From positions 1 to 64,000 of the forward strand of contig NZ_JAFBCY010000002.1 of NCBI RefSeq assembly GCF_016907975.1: a stretch of DNA of 64,000 nucleotides, read 5' to 3'. Positions 1 through 9,166 of this stretch are shown here, piece after piece. The translations under genes and the position numbers were made by a program. The notes below the pieces were generated by a model, which was not told where the DNA came from, did not search any database, and was given only the letters and a program-made list of their open reading frames with translations. The stretch comes from Methylopila capsulata (GTDB lineage: Bacteria > Pseudomonadota > Alphaproteobacteria > Rhizobiales > Methylopilaceae). Position 1 is the stretch's first letter, and every line of letters begins with the position of its first letter.

Positions 1-21
1 CCCCGCAACCAAAACAACCAA

Positions 22-48
22 ACAGCCCCGCCCAAAAAGCGGGGCTGT
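22..48 (-). terminator. Rho-independent terminator, leftward
   Basis: ACAGCCCCGC and GCGGGGCTGT form a 10-bp stem around an A-rich loop. Read on the minus strand it is followed by a T-rich run over bases 1-21, so it would end leftward transcription, most simply that of the small gene at 190-597. Confidence 0.75.
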
Positions 49-189
49 CGTCGTTCAAAACTCAGAAATAACCAAAACAAACCACGACCCCGCGCGCGTT
101 CGCAAGCGGGGTGGAGCCTTCGTCCCTCGCCCCGCTGTCATCCGGCGCAGAGCTCGTCTCGCACGCCGTCTCAGCCGTCGTCGCGTCCG

Positions 190-597
190 TCACGCGACCC
201 GAAGGCGCATGCGGACAGGCTTCGGCGGCGGCGGATCGTCGTCGGGACTGCGATCCTGCGTCACGCGCAGGTTGGCTCGACGCCGCCTGAACCGAAACCG
301 CCTTGGGGCGGCCCGTCGGATCACCGCGCGCGGCGGCTCCGCCAAGTTGAGGGCGCAAAGCGCCGCGCGGATCGCGTCGAGCGGAACAATCGCGCCGCTC
401 TCGAGCTGCCGCAGGCCGGGCGCTTCCTCGATCGCGTACCGATCCGACGCCCAGGCGGCGAGAATCGCCCGCTTTTCGGCAGGCGGCAGGCGTGGATCGT
501 CCATCACCTCGTCGGGATGCGCGAAGAGTGAGTGGTCCGCCGTTCCTGGCCGGCGAACCAAGTTGTTCTGATCGTCTGAAACGCGTTTGAAGCTCAT
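190..597 (-). CDS. Conserved hypothetical protein, 135 aa
   Basis: I chose the ATG at 597 because a GGAG stretch lies just upstream and the protein then starts MSFKRVSDD. An upstream in-frame start at 894 would add about 100 low-complexity residues that look non-coding. The middle (about residues 20-75) reads FAHPDEVMDDPRLPPAEKRAIL then a WASD stretch, a pattern I associate with small uncharacterised alphaproteobacterial proteins. The C-terminal third is very basic (RFRFRRRR) and proline-rich. There is no signal peptide or membrane segment. A leftward terminator lies downstream at 22-48. Function unknown. Confidence 0.6.
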   Translation of the reverse strand: MSFKRVSDDQNNLVRRPGTADHSLFAHPDEVMDDPRLPPAEKRAILAAWASDRYAIEEAPGLRQLESGAIVPLDAIRAALCALNLAEPPRAVIRRAAPRRFRFRRRRANLRVTQDRSPDDDPPPPKPVRMRLRVA

Positions 598-905
598 CTC
601 CAAACTCCACCCTGTTCGGGCCAAAGCGGCGCGTCGCGGCGCCGCTGCGCCATCATCGCCGGCGCCTCCACGGCCGGCGGCAGAAAATGTAAGAGGCCGC
701 CATTCGGGATCAAGAACGATGAGGGGCGCCCGGCATTCGCCGTGCGTCGACGCGGATGCACGAACGCGCCGCTCGGCTATGAGCAAAACCGGCGGAAGCG
801 GTCGGTCCTCCGGGGCGGTGGGCGGTCCGCGGCCCGCCGCGGCGCCAAGAGGCGGAACGTTGCCTGTCGCAAGGGGTTGTTCAATGACAGACAACGGAGA
901 AAGAC
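598..905. other. Divergent intergenic region, no gene seen
   Basis: About 308 bases separate a leftward small gene and a rightward small gene, so promoters for both should lie here. I see no convincing ORF, repeat or operator. The reading frames that cross it are GC-driven shadows. Confidence 0.4.
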
Positions 906-1088
906 ATGACCGAAAGCGCAGTCAGCGGGACGCCTTACATGCTCTGGGTGGTCGGAATACTGCTGGCGGGGGCCGTGCTGGCCTATGCCGCGGTTCGACG
1001 GCGCGGCGCGAAGGCGCCGATGTCGACGTCCGACGACGCCACGGAGCGTCTCTACGCCGCGGAGGACAGAGACCCCGCGAACAAATAA
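906..1088 (+). CDS. Small single-pass membrane protein, 60 aa
   Basis: The ATG at 906 follows GGAG at a good distance. The protein has one strongly hydrophobic helix at about residues 12-30 (MLWVVGILLAGAVLAYAAV), then a positively charged RRRG stop-transfer stretch and an acidic, hydrophilic tail. Such small membrane proteins are common and rarely characterised. No family is recognised and no operon partner is evident: the next gene begins about 235 bases downstream. The helix plus ribosome-binding site argue that it is real, but a chance ORF cannot be excluded. Confidence 0.5.
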   Translation: MTESAVSGTPYMLWVVGILLAGAVLAYAAVRRRGAKAPMSTSDDATERLYAAEDRDPANK

Positions 1089-1324
1089 ATCGTCCTCAGC
1101 GGGAGGTCGCCCGCATCTGGATAAATTCGTTGCGGCGGCGCGAGCGAAGGCGCGGCGGCGGCGGGCGGGCGTCCCGCCCTCCTGAACCTCCGCGCGCCAC
1201 GAACGGTGGCTCCTCGCCAAGCGCGTCTATTGCGGCCTAAGGCGTCTCCGTTTACAGCCGCGCCAGACGTCCAGCCGACGCGGGTCCGGCGCGCCGCGCC
1301 GGCCCGAGGAGCATCCGACCCACC

Positions 1325-2326
1325 ATGGCGATCCTCGTCACCGGCGCCGCCGGGTTCATCGGCCACCATGTCGCCCGGGCGTTGCTGGCGCGCGGCGAAG
1401 AGGTCATCGGCCTCGACGACCTCAACCCGTATTATCCGCCGCAACTGAAACGCGACCGGCTCGCGGCGCTCGCGCAGGCGCCCGGCGCGGATCGTTTCCA
1501 TTTCGTCGAAGCGGACATCGCGGACCATGAAGCGGTGGACGCCGCCGTGGCGGGGCGCCCGGTCGACCGCATCATCCATCTCGCGGCCCAGGCCGGCGTC
1601 CGCTACTCCATCGAGAACCCACGGGCCTACGCCCGCTCCAATCTCGTCGGCCACCTCAATCTCCTCGAGCTCGCGCGCCGCCTCGAGGTCGGCCATCTCG
1701 TCTACGCCTCGTCGTCCTCGGTCTATGGCGGCAACGACGCCCTGCCCTTCTCTGTGGACGACGCGGTCGCGCGGCCGGTGTCGTTGTATGCGGCGACGAA
1801 GGGGGGGGGGGAGCTGATGAGCGAGTCCTACTCCCATCTCTACCGGTTGCCGATGACCGGCCTCCGCTTCTTCACGGTCTACGGGCCCTGGGGGCGGCCG
1901 GACATGGCGGTCTGGCTGTTCACCGACGCGATCCTCGCCGGCCGGCCGATCCGGGTGTTCAACGGCGGCGACATGCGGCGCGACTTCACCTATGTCGACG
2001 ACGTCGTGGCCGGCGTCCTCGCCGCGCTCGACCGCCCTCCCCCCGACGACGGCGCGCCGAAGCCCGGCGGCAGCCGCGCGCCGCACAGCCTCTACAACAT
2101 CGGCAACAGCCGGTCCGAACAACTCCTCACGCTGATCGCGCTGATCGAGGCCGCCTCCGGCCGCGAGGCCGTGCGCGTCTTCGAGCCGATGCAGCCCGGC
2201 GACGTGAAGGACACCTTCGCCGACATCACGGCGACCACGCGCGACCTCGGCTGGTCCCCGACCACGTCGCTCGAGCGCGGCGTCGCGACGTTCGTGCCCT
2301 GGTTCCGCGCGCGCCATGGCCTGTGA
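1325..2326 (+). CDS. NAD-dependent sugar-nucleotide epimerase (UDP-glucuronate 4-epimerase type)
   Basis: Extended short-chain dehydrogenase/reductase. The N-terminal Rossmann motif GAAGFIG binds NAD, SSSSVYG supplies the catalytic serine region, and YAATK is the YxxxK catalytic pair. GLDDLNPYY after the second strand and RFFTVYGPWGRPDMA are typical of the UDP-glucuronate 4-epimerase (LpsL/Cap1J) branch, which makes UDP-galacturonate for lipopolysaccharide or capsule. At 333 aa it is full length. An 11-base G run (1801-1811) encodes three glycines right after the catalytic Lys, where relatives usually have non-glycine residues. No polysaccharide genes are adjacent, so the pathway is inferred from the family only. 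Confidence 0.85.
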   Translation: MAILVTGAAGFIGHHVARALLARGEEVIGLDDLNPYYPPQLKRDRLAALAQAPGADRFHFVEADIADHEAVDAAVAGRPVDRIIHLAAQAGVRYSIENPRAYARSNLVGHLNLLELARRLEVGHLVYASSSSVYGGNDALPFSVDDAVARPVSLYAATKGGGELMSESYSHLYRLPMTGLRFFTVYGPWGRPDMAVWLFTDAILAGRPIRVFNGGDMRRDFTYVDDVVAGVLAALDRPPPDDGAPKPGGSRAPHSLYNIGNSRSEQLLTLIALIEAASGREAVRVFEPMQPGDVKDTFADITATTRDLGWSPTTSLERGVATFVPWFRARHGL

Positions 2327-2414
2327 CGGCCGCGACCGCTCAGACCTCTTTAATCGCTCTGTGATTATCATCCTCCTCAAACCGCGCACGGCGCGGACGA
2401 CGGTGTGACGGGAC

Positions 2415-3410
2415 ATGGCGGCCAAGGCCGATCTGGCGGACGTTCTCGAGGCGGTTCTTGAGCTGAAGGCGCAGATCGCCGCGCAGGCGCAGTTGATCCG
2501 CCAACAGGCCGCCGCCCTGGAGCACCGCCGCAAGACCTTCGAGCGCGCGTCGGAAGCGGCCAGCATCGGCGTCTGGGAGTGCGACCTCTCGACCGAGGAG
2601 CTGCGCTGGAGCGACGTGGTCTACGACCTGTTCGACCTGCCCCGCGGCTCCTTCATCGACCGCCGGATCACGCTCGCATTCTACGTCGATACGGCGCGCC
2701 GGGAAATGGAGGCCGCCCGCGCGGCGGCGATCGCCCGCCGCGACGGCTTTTCGCTGGACGTCCAGATCGTCACGGCGGCGGGGCGACGCCGCGTCATCCG
2801 CATCACCGCGACCGTCGAATGCGAGAACGGCGCGCCGGCGCGGATCTTCGGCATGAAGCAGGACATCACCGAGGAGACGGCGCTGAAGGAGCGGATGCGC
2901 CAGCTCGCGGAGTTCGACCCGATGACGGGTCTCGCCAACCGCAGCCAGTTCCAGGCGCGGCTCGACGCGATGGCCGCGTCGCAATCGCCCGAGCACGGGT
3001 TCGGCGCCCTGGTCCTCGTGGACCTCGACGGCTTCAAGCAGATCAACGACACGCTCGGCCACGCCCGCGGCGACGCCTGTCTGGCGGAGGCCGCGGACCG
3101 GCTCAAACGGGCGGCCCGGGAGGCGGCCCTCGTCGCGCGGATCGGAGGCGACGAGTTTGCCGTCCTCCTGTCGGCGGCCGACGCCGCCCTCGCGGAGGAG
3201 CTCGCCGGCCGGATCGTCCGGGACATCCGCACGGCGGTGGTCGCAGGCGGGATCGCCCTCGATCTCGGCGCTTCGGTGGGCGTCGCCCACGGCGACGGCA
3301 CGCCGGAGGAGCTGTTCGCGCGCGCCGACGCCGCGCTCTATGCGGCGAAGGCCGGCGGCAAGGGGGCGGTCCGCGTCTACGGCGCTGGCGTCACGCCGGT
3401 CGCCGCCTGA
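2415..3410 (+). CDS. PAS-GGDEF diguanylate cyclase
   Basis: Soluble 331-aa signalling protein. A coiled-coil-like start (residues 1-45) is followed by a PAS domain (about 45-155, ending MKQDITEETALKER, a typical PAC-to-GGDEF linker) and a GGDEF domain (about 165-325). The domain carries DPMTGLANR, DLDGFKQIND and an intact GGDEF at about residues 244-248, so it should make cyclic di-GMP from two GTP. The inhibitory I-site RxxD before GGDEF is not present, so product inhibition through that site is unlikely. No EAL domain follows. The signal sensed by the PAS domain is unknown, and the neighbours do not suggest one. Confidence 0.9.
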   Translation: MAAKADLADVLEAVLELKAQIAAQAQLIRQQAAALEHRRKTFERASEAASIGVWECDLSTEELRWSDVVYDLFDLPRGSFIDRRITLAFYVDTARREMEAARAAAIARRDGFSLDVQIVTAAGRRRVIRITATVECENGAPARIFGMKQDITEETALKERMRQLAEFDPMTGLANRSQFQARLDAMAASQSPEHGFGALVLVDLDGFKQINDTLGHARGDACLAEAADRLKRAAREAALVARIGGDEFAVLLSAADAALAEELAGRIVRDIRTAVVAGGIALDLGASVGVAHGDGTPEELFARADAALYAAKAGGKGAVRVYGAGVTPVAA

Positions 3411-3475
3411 TCCTCGCGGCGATCGCAAGCGCGCCCGCGCAGCGCCGCGGCGTCGTTTGCTCGTTCGACGGCATC

Positions 3476-3497
3476 GAGGGGGCCGCTTAGCCCCCTC
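3476..3497 (+). terminator. Terminator-like hairpin after the GGDEF gene
   Basis: GAGGGGGC and GCCCCCTC pair around a 6-base loop, 66 bases after the stop codon. There is no T tract, so it may only stabilise the 3' end. Confidence 0.35.
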
Positions 3498-3645
3498 CCC
3501 CCGCCGACTTGCAGTTTCCCGCGGGGCGCGATGCAATGGCGCAATCGTCGCCTCGACCGTCGGCGCCATCTTCCTCGCGACGTCGACGGCGTGCGGAGCG
3601 GTCGCGCGCGCCCCATGTCCGTTTCTCGATCAAAGGAATTATTCC

Positions 3646-4701
3646 ATGTTCGCTTGCATCGGCTACGCCACCGAGTCCGCAGACCAGCCGCTCGCGCCGT
3701 TCTCGTTCGAGCGCCGCGACGTCGGGCCCACTGACGTCCGCATCGCGATTTCCTATTGCGGCGTCTGTCATTCGGATCTCCACACCGCCCGCAACGAGTG
3801 GAAGAACACGGTCTACCCCTGCCTGCCCGGCCATGAGATCGTCGGCAAGGTCGTCGAGGTCGGCGGCGAGGTCGCGAAGTTCAAGGTCGGCGATCTCGCC
3901 GGCGTCGGCTGCATGGTGGAGTCCTGCCGCACCTGCCCGAGCTGCCAGGAGGGCCTGGAGCAGTACTGCGAGAACGGCTTCGTCGGCACCTACAACGGCG
4001 TCGAGAAGCAGACGGGCAAGGTGACCTTCGGCGGTTACTCGAAGGAAATCGTCGTCGACGAGGCCTTTGTGCTGCGCCTCCCGGAAAATCTCGAGCTTGC
4101 GGCGGTCGCGCCGCTGCTCTGCGCCGGCATCACCACCTACTCCCCGCTCAAGCACTGGAAGGTCGGCCCCGGCCAGAAGGTCGGTATCGTCGGGCTCGGC
4201 GGCCTCGGCCACATGGGCGTCAAGCTCGCCCACGCCATGGGCGCGCATGTCGTGCTGTTCACCACCTCGCCCAACAAGGTGGACGACGCCAAAAAGCTCG
4301 GCGCCGACGAGGTGGTGATCTCGAAGGACGCGGCCCAAATGGGCGCGCACGCCGGCAGCTTCGATTTCATCCTCGACTGCGTCGCGGCCCAGCACGACAT
4401 CAACGAATACCTCGGTCTGCTCAAGCGCGACGCCACGCTCTGCCAGGTCGGCGCGCCGGAGGATCCGCTCGCCGTCGCGGTGTTCAGCCTCATCTTCAAG
4501 CGCCGCAACTTTGCGGGCTCGCTGATCGGCGGCATCGCCGAGACGCAGGAGATGCTCGACTTCTGCGGCGAGCACGGCATCACGTCCGAGATCGAGATCA
4601 TCCCGATCGCCGAGATCGAGACCGCCTATGCGCGGATGCTGAAGAGCGACGTGAAGTACCGCTTCGTCATCGACATGGCCACGCTGAAGGCCGCGGCCTG
4701 A
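3646..4701 (+). CDS. Zinc-dependent NAD(P) alcohol dehydrogenase (YahK/CAD-like)
   Basis: Medium-chain dehydrogenase of 351 aa. Catalytic zinc ligands are seen in CGVCHSDLH and GHEIVG (residues about 38-70). The structural zinc loop carries four cysteines in CRTCPSCQEGLEQYC. The Rossmann motif GLGGLGHMG binds the cofactor. The sequence resembles the cinnamyl-alcohol dehydrogenase/YahK group, which reduces a broad range of aldehydes, usually with NADPH. I chose the ATG at 3646, after AAAGGAAT, because the protein then starts at the family's usual position; the longer frame would add unrelated residues. It stands alone between the cyclase and the leftward NUDIX gene. Confidence 0.9.
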   Translation: MFACIGYATESADQPLAPFSFERRDVGPTDVRIAISYCGVCHSDLHTARNEWKNTVYPCLPGHEIVGKVVEVGGEVAKFKVGDLAGVGCMVESCRTCPSCQEGLEQYCENGFVGTYNGVEKQTGKVTFGGYSKEIVVDEAFVLRLPENLELAAVAPLLCAGITTYSPLKHWKVGPGQKVGIVGLGGLGHMGVKLAHAMGAHVVLFTTSPNKVDDAKKLGADEVVISKDAAQMGAHAGSFDFILDCVAAQHDINEYLGLLKRDATLCQVGAPEDPLAVAVFSLIFKRRNFAGSLIGGIAETQEMLDFCGEHGITSEIEIIPIAEIETAYARMLKSDVKYRFVIDMATLKAAA

Positions 4702-4817
4702 GACCCTGATCGGCTCCGATTGATCACGCCGTCCAAGCGTCGGACGCGATCGCGCTCCACCGCCTGGTCGCAGCAGTTTGCGGCGTAAACCACCGTCGGA
4801 AGCGGGTGAACCTCGAC

Positions 4818-5537
4818 TCAAAGCCCGAGCAGGTGCGGCAGGACGAGGCGCACGTAGGGCGGCGACGTCTCCGTGAGCGCGTCGACGGAACGCACGAAGA
4901 CCACGCCGGCGAGCTCCGGCTCGGGGTCGGCGGCGAGGTGCGCCGCGATCCGCCGCTCCAGCTCGTCGGCGTCGAGGTCGGTTTCGTAGCGACGGACGTA
5001 GGCGGTGACCTTCGGCGCGGACACGGCGAAGGCCTCGGGACAAGGGCGCGCCAGCGGCGCCGCGAGCCCTGTCTCCTCCTGCAGCTCCCGCGCGATCGAC
5101 CGCTCGAGATCGACCCGGCCGTCGACGACGTCGGACAGATCCGGCGTGCCGCAGGGAAAATAGGACATGCCGGCGGCGGCGGTGTGCGCGCCCATGCGGC
5201 CGAGCAGAACGGCGCCGTCGGCCGTCACGACGGCGGCCGCGCCGAAGACGTTGCTGAGGCCGCGCGCTTCGCTGCGGAGCCGCCACCAGTGGAACGCCGA
5301 GAATCCGATCTCGACGTGCCGCGCGACGAGCCGGTCCGCCTCGATCCGCGTGTCCAGGGCGATGAGCACGCGGCCGTCGAACAGCTTCGGCTTCGCCGCG
5401 ACCTCGCTGGCCCAGTGAGCCGCGATCGCGGCCCGGTCCGCCGCGTCGAACGGCAGGTCCGCGGTCGTCAGGACGCCGTCGAAACCGGCGACCGGGATCA
5501 CGCGACCCGGCGCGCCCCCTCCCCCATCAGCCGCCAT
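4818..5537 (-). CDS. NUDIX hydrolase
   Basis: 239-aa protein with a NUDIX box near residues 137-160: a glycine followed by DLERSIARELQEETGL, matching REx2EExG with the catalytic glutamates intact. It should hydrolyse a nucleoside diphosphate linked to another moiety; the substrate cannot be deduced. The N-terminal 95 residues are a separate domain, as in larger NUDIX proteins. Its start overlaps the end of the EEP phosphodiesterase gene by 11 bases, so the two are probably co-transcribed and translationally coupled. Confidence 0.82.
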   Translation of the reverse strand: MAADGGGGAPGRVIPVAGFDGVLTTADLPFDAADRAAIAAHWASEVAAKPKLFDGRVLIALDTRIEADRLVARHVEIGFSAFHWWRLRSEARGLSNVFGAAAVVTADGAVLLGRMGAHTAAAGMSYFPCGTPDLSDVVDGRVDLERSIARELQEETGLAAPLARPCPEAFAVSAPKVTAYVRRYETDLDADELERRIAAHLAADPEPELAGVVFVRSVDALTETSPPYVRLVLPHLLGL

Positions 5538-6249
5538 GGCGCAGCAAAGCTCCGGGATGCGCCAGATCGACTTCCGCCGTAAGCGGCAGGTGGTCGGACG
5601 CCTTGCGGGCGAGCGGAGTGTCGTGGACGGCGAGGGCCTGCACCAGCCCGCGCGGCCAGCCGAGGATCCGGTCCAGCGGGAAGATCGGCCGCCGCGAGGG
5701 GAAGCTGGGCAGATGCGGATGTTCGCCGAACAACGGCTCGAAGGCGTTCAGCGACGAGCGCCGCCCGCGCCGCCACTCGTTGAGGTCGCCGAGCAGGATC
5801 GTCGGCATCGGCTTCAACCAGCCGAAGGCCGCGACCAGCGTGTCGGCCTGGCTGACGCGCGAGCGCCGCAGCAGGCCGAAATGCGCGGCGATGACCCGGA
5901 ACGGCCCTTCGCCGAGGTCGAGTTCGACAATGATCGCCCCGCGCGGCTCGACGCCGGGGAGCCGGATGCGCTGGCGGCGGTAGACCGAGGGCTCACGCCT
6001 CACCAGCAGCGCGTTGCCGTGCCAGCCATGGCCGCCGGGCGCGTCGGACTGGGCGAGCAGGTGCAGCCCGGCCTGCTGTTTCACGACCTCCGGGTCGAGC
6101 AGCCCCAGCCGCTTGCCGAAGCGATGGTCGACCTCCTGCAGCGCGACGAGGTCCGCGCCGATCTCGCCCAGCACGGCGGCGATGCGGCCCGGCTCGACCT
6201 TGCCGTCCGTGCCTCGGCACTTGTGGATGTTGTACGAAGCGACCTTCAC
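5527..6249 (-). CDS. Endonuclease/exonuclease/phosphatase (EEP) family hydrolase
   Basis: 240-aa protein starting at a GTG (6249), giving VKVASYNIHKCRG. SYNIH carries the metal-binding Asn, LVALQEVD the metal-binding Glu, LGDLNEWR the Asp-x-Asn pair, and ASDHLPL the terminal Asp-His, so the full catalytic set of the DNase I-like fold is visible. Family members cleave phosphodiester bonds in nucleic acids or lipids. Its position between a cardiolipin synthase-like gene and a NUDIX gene is compatible with a phospholipid-related role, but that is inference. No signal peptide is seen. A REP-like repeat lies directly upstream. Confidence 0.85.
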   Translation of the reverse strand: MKVASYNIHKCRGTDGKVEPGRIAAVLGEIGADLVALQEVDHRFGKRLGLLDPEVVKQQAGLHLLAQSDAPGGHGWHGNALLVRREPSVYRRQRIRLPGVEPRGAIIVELDLGEGPFRVIAAHFGLLRRSRVSQADTLVAAFGWLKPMPTILLGDLNEWRRGRRSSLNAFEPLFGEHPHLPSFPSRRPIFPLDRILGWPRGLVQALAVHDTPLARKASDHLPLTAEVDLAHPGALLRHGG

Positions 6250-6300
6250 GGGCGGCGGCGGCTCCCGGCGACTGTTTCGGTCTGGGGCGATGCGACGAAC

Positions 6301-6399
6301 CCCGCCGTCATTCCGGGCGAAGTCCCGGAATCCATATGCCCGCCGGCGAAGCCGATCTCGACCGGAGGGCTTATGGGCCCCGGGACACGCACGGGGCGA
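6301..6399 (-). repeat. 99-bp REP-like element, copy 1
   Basis: A GC-rich element that starts with GTCATTCCGGGCGAAGTCCC and ends near CCGGGACACGCACGGGGCGA. A second copy, in the opposite orientation, lies at 20659-20757. Comparing by eye, the two agree at most positions outside a central stretch of about 20 bases. It contains imperfect palindromes and occupies the gap between two genes, as REP/BIME repeats do. Confidence 0.75.
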
Positions 6400-6476
6400 C
6401 CGCGGAGCGCGAAACGCAGGTCGCGTTCGGCCACCGTGAAACCGCTGTGGAGACTGTCGGGGACCATGAACGGCTC

Positions 6477-7808
6477 CTACAGGTAGGGGGAAAGCAGGCG
6501 GGCGGTGGCGTCGCGCAGCTTCACGGCGAACATCCGTCCGTCGATGTCGGCGAGCGTGACGGGATCGCCGCGCTTGGCGTCGATCAGCGCCGACAGTCGC
6601 GCCGCGAGGGCGGCGTCGTACAACTCCACAGTCAGCTCGAAGTTCAACCGCAGGCTGCGGGCGTCCCAGTTGGCGCTGCCGATCAGGCACCATTCGTCGT
6701 CGACGGTCATCAGCTTGGAGTGGTCGAAAGGCGGAGGCGAGCGCCACAGGCGACAGCCCGCCTCGATCAAGGGGCGGATGTGGGCGGCGGACGCCCAGGC
6801 CACCATGCGGTGGTTGTTCTCCGCGGGCATCACGAGATCGACCTCCACCCCCCGCAGCGCCGCGAGCTGCAGGGCGGTGATGAGTTGCTCCTCGGGCAGG
6901 AAGTAGGGCGTCGCGATGCGGATGGTCTTGCGCGCGGCGGTGATTGCGGAGAGCAGCACCAGCGCCAGCTGATCGACGGCGTGGTCGGGCCCGGAGGCCA
7001 CCGCCCGCGCCGGCGCGCCGGGCGTCTCCCTGGCCGGCGGCCGCGTGCGCTCCGGCGTGTCCTCGCCGGTGGCGAAGGCCCAGTCGTCGTCGAAGCTGTC
7101 GGCGATCTGCTGGACGACGCCGCCGACCAGCCGGAAATGCGTGTCCCGGACGGGGTGTCGCGCAGGCTCGGCCAGCACGTTCTCGGCCGCGATGTTCAGG
7201 CCGCCGATGAAGGCGAGCTCGCCGTCCACGATCAGCGCCTTCTTATGCAGCCGCAGGTCGAGCAGCGGCATCTTCCACGGCCAGATCGAGTGCAGGAACC
7301 GCGCGGCCGGCACGCCTCTGGTCCGCAGCCGGCGGTAGGCGGGCGAGAGGAAGAAGCCGCCGCCCATGCCGTCGATCAGCACGCGCACCGCGACCCCGCG
7401 TCGATGCGCGCGCGCCAGCGCCTCGATGAAGCGCAGGCCCGGCCCGTCGGCGCGGAAGATGAAGGTGGAGAGCGAGACGCTGGTGGTCGCGGCGTCGATC
7501 GCCGCCAGCATCTGGGGGTAGGCCTCGTCGCCCGACTGGAGCACGGCCTCGACGGCGCCCTCCTCCAGGTCCACCCGGGTGATGGCGCCCACCGCGGTTT
7601 TCAGCCTCTCCATGGCGCGGTCGGCGCCTCGTCCACGCGCGCCGTAGAGCCGCGGGCTCTTGAGCCCGCGCAGGCGCTGCGCCTTGCGGTGCACGCGGTT
7701 GACGCCGAAGCCGAAGTAGAGGAGCGCGCCGAACAAAGGCGACAGCCAGACGACGCCGATCCAGCCGATCGCCGCCCGCACGTCGCGTTTCCGCAGCAGC
7801 GCGTGCAC
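6477..7808 (-). CDS. Cardiolipin synthase-like phospholipase D family protein
   Basis: Two HKD motifs are present: HKKALIVDGELAFIGGLN and DHSKLMTVDDEWCLIGSANWD (HxKx4D in both), the hallmark of the PLD superfamily. An N-terminal membrane helix (GWIGVVWLSPLFGALLYFGFG) and the overall 443-aa length fit ClsA-type cardiolipin synthases, which condense two phosphatidylglycerols at the inner membrane. The start is uncertain: the GTG at 7808 is the first usable codon, yet the hydrophobic reading frame continues upstream (AVTAAHVAAASAAT), where relatives have another membrane helix. A start codon for a longer form was not found, so the N-terminus may be misjudged or changed. Confidence 0.85.
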   Translation of the reverse strand: MHALLRKRDVRAAIGWIGVVWLSPLFGALLYFGFGVNRVHRKAQRLRGLKSPRLYGARGRGADRAMERLKTAVGAITRVDLEEGAVEAVLQSGDEAYPQMLAAIDAATTSVSLSTFIFRADGPGLRFIEALARAHRRGVAVRVLIDGMGGGFFLSPAYRRLRTRGVPAARFLHSIWPWKMPLLDLRLHKKALIVDGELAFIGGLNIAAENVLAEPARHPVRDTHFRLVGGVVQQIADSFDDDWAFATGEDTPERTRPPARETPGAPARAVASGPDHAVDQLALVLLSAITAARKTIRIATPYFLPEEQLITALQLAALRGVEVDLVMPAENNHRMVAWASAAHIRPLIEAGCRLWRSPPPFDHSKLMTVDDEWCLIGSANWDARSLRLNFELTVELYDAALAARLSALIDAKRGDPVTLADIDGRMFAVKLRDATARLLSPYL

Positions 7809-7964
7809 GGTCGCGGCGGACGCCGCCGCGACATGCGCGGCGGTGACGGCGATTTCAAACGGCTGGAGAGGTCCGGAGAAGATGGCGCGACGCTCCGCGA
7901 GAGATCCCGCAGAGCGTTATAGGCCATCGCCGCGGCTTGTCCCGGGGGGCGACGCCGAGCCCGG

Positions 7965-8963
7965 TCAGCCCTGGTCGATCGTCGCGGGGACCGGCTCGCC
8001 CTTGGTCTTCCAGAGCGAGACCAGCACGCCGCCGGCGATGAGCGCGAGGGTGACGCCGAGCGAGATCGCGGGGTCGACCTTGCCGAAGAAGTGCGCCCAG
8101 AAGATCTTGGCGCCGATGAACACCAGCACGAGCGCGAGCGCATACTTCAGGTAGGCGAAGCGGGCCGCCATCGCCGCGAGCGCGAAGTAGAGCGCGCGCA
8201 GGCCGAGCACCGCCATGATGTTCGCCGTGAACACGATGTAGGTGTCGGTGGTGATCGCGAAGATCGCCGGCACCGAGTCGACCGCGAACACGAGGTCGGC
8301 GACGTTGATCACGACCAGCGCCAGGAACAGCGGCGTCGTCCACAGCACGAGCTTGCCGGTCACCGGGTGCGGCTGGCGCACGAAGAAGCGCTCGCCGTGC
8401 AGCTCCGGCGTCACGCGCATGCGCTTCGACAGCCAGCGCACCGCCTTGTTCTCGGAGAGGTCGGCCTCCTCGTCGCCGGCGAACAGCATCTTCACGCCGG
8501 TGAAGGCGAGGAAGGCGCCGAACACCAGCATGATCCAGTCGTAGTCCTGCACCAGCGCCGCGCCGACGCCGATCATCAGGCCGCGCAGCACGAGCACGGC
8601 GAGGATGCCCCAGACGAGGGCGCGGTACTGGTAGCGCGCTGGGATCGCGAAGTAGCTGAAGATCAGCGAGATGACGAAGACGTTGTCGATCGAGAGCGCC
8701 TTCTCGATCGCGTAGCCGGTGTAGTAGTTCATGCCGGCTTCGGGGCCCATCGACCACCAGATCCAGCCGCCGAAGGCGACCGCGACGGCGATGTAGAACA
8801 CTGAGAGCCTGAGGCTTTCGGCGACGCCGAGCTCCTTGCCCTTGCGGTTCAGCACGCCGAGGTCGAAGGCGAGCAGCACCGCGACGAGGCCGAGGAACGC
8901 CAGCCAGAGCCAGGCCGGCTTGCCGACGATCTCGGCGAACAGAAACGACGGAAGAAGCTCCAT
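7965..8963 (-). CDS. TerC/Alx-family integral membrane protein
   Basis: 332-aa polytopic membrane protein with about eight hydrophobic segments. The family signatures are ALSIDNVFVISLIFSYF near residue 90 and VVINVADLVFAVDSVPAIFAITTD near residue 220; the acidic residues in these helices are conserved in TerC/Alx proteins and thought to take part in divalent metal (manganese) export. Family members have also been linked to metalation of secreted enzymes and to tellurite resistance. No tellurite genes are adjacent. I looked for the manganese riboswitch often found upstream of such genes and did not recognise one. Confidence 0.88.
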   Translation of the reverse strand: MELLPSFLFAEIVGKPAWLWLAFLGLVAVLLAFDLGVLNRKGKELGVAESLRLSVFYIAVAVAFGGWIWWSMGPEAGMNYYTGYAIEKALSIDNVFVISLIFSYFAIPARYQYRALVWGILAVLVLRGLMIGVGAALVQDYDWIMLVFGAFLAFTGVKMLFAGDEEADLSENKAVRWLSKRMRVTPELHGERFFVRQPHPVTGKLVLWTTPLFLALVVINVADLVFAVDSVPAIFAITTDTYIVFTANIMAVLGLRALYFALAAMAARFAYLKYALALVLVFIGAKIFWAHFFGKVDPAISLGVTLALIAGGVLVSLWKTKGEPVPATIDQG

Positions 8964-9166
8964 CAGGATGATCTCTCACGGTCTCAAGCGCGCGCGGACA
9001 GCCGCCGACGCTGCGCCTTGGTTGAAGCGCAGGTCCGACATCGCGACCGTGAAAGGATCGCCAGAGGGGCCCGGACCGTTCTGGTGAGCCGTGAGTTAGA
9101 TCGCCGGCGCCGCAGCGCAAGATGGCGCGACGAAAGCTCGCGAATCCGTGACCGGACGGCGCCCCG

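Noticed and set aside
190-894. 234-codon version of the small gene at 190-597
   Set aside because: The extra N-terminal 100 residues are low-complexity, and a good ribosome-binding site and start exist at 597.
8964-9166. Possible yybP-ykoY manganese riboswitch before the TerC-family gene
   Set aside because: The region was read on the minus strand for the conserved core of that riboswitch and no convincing match was found.
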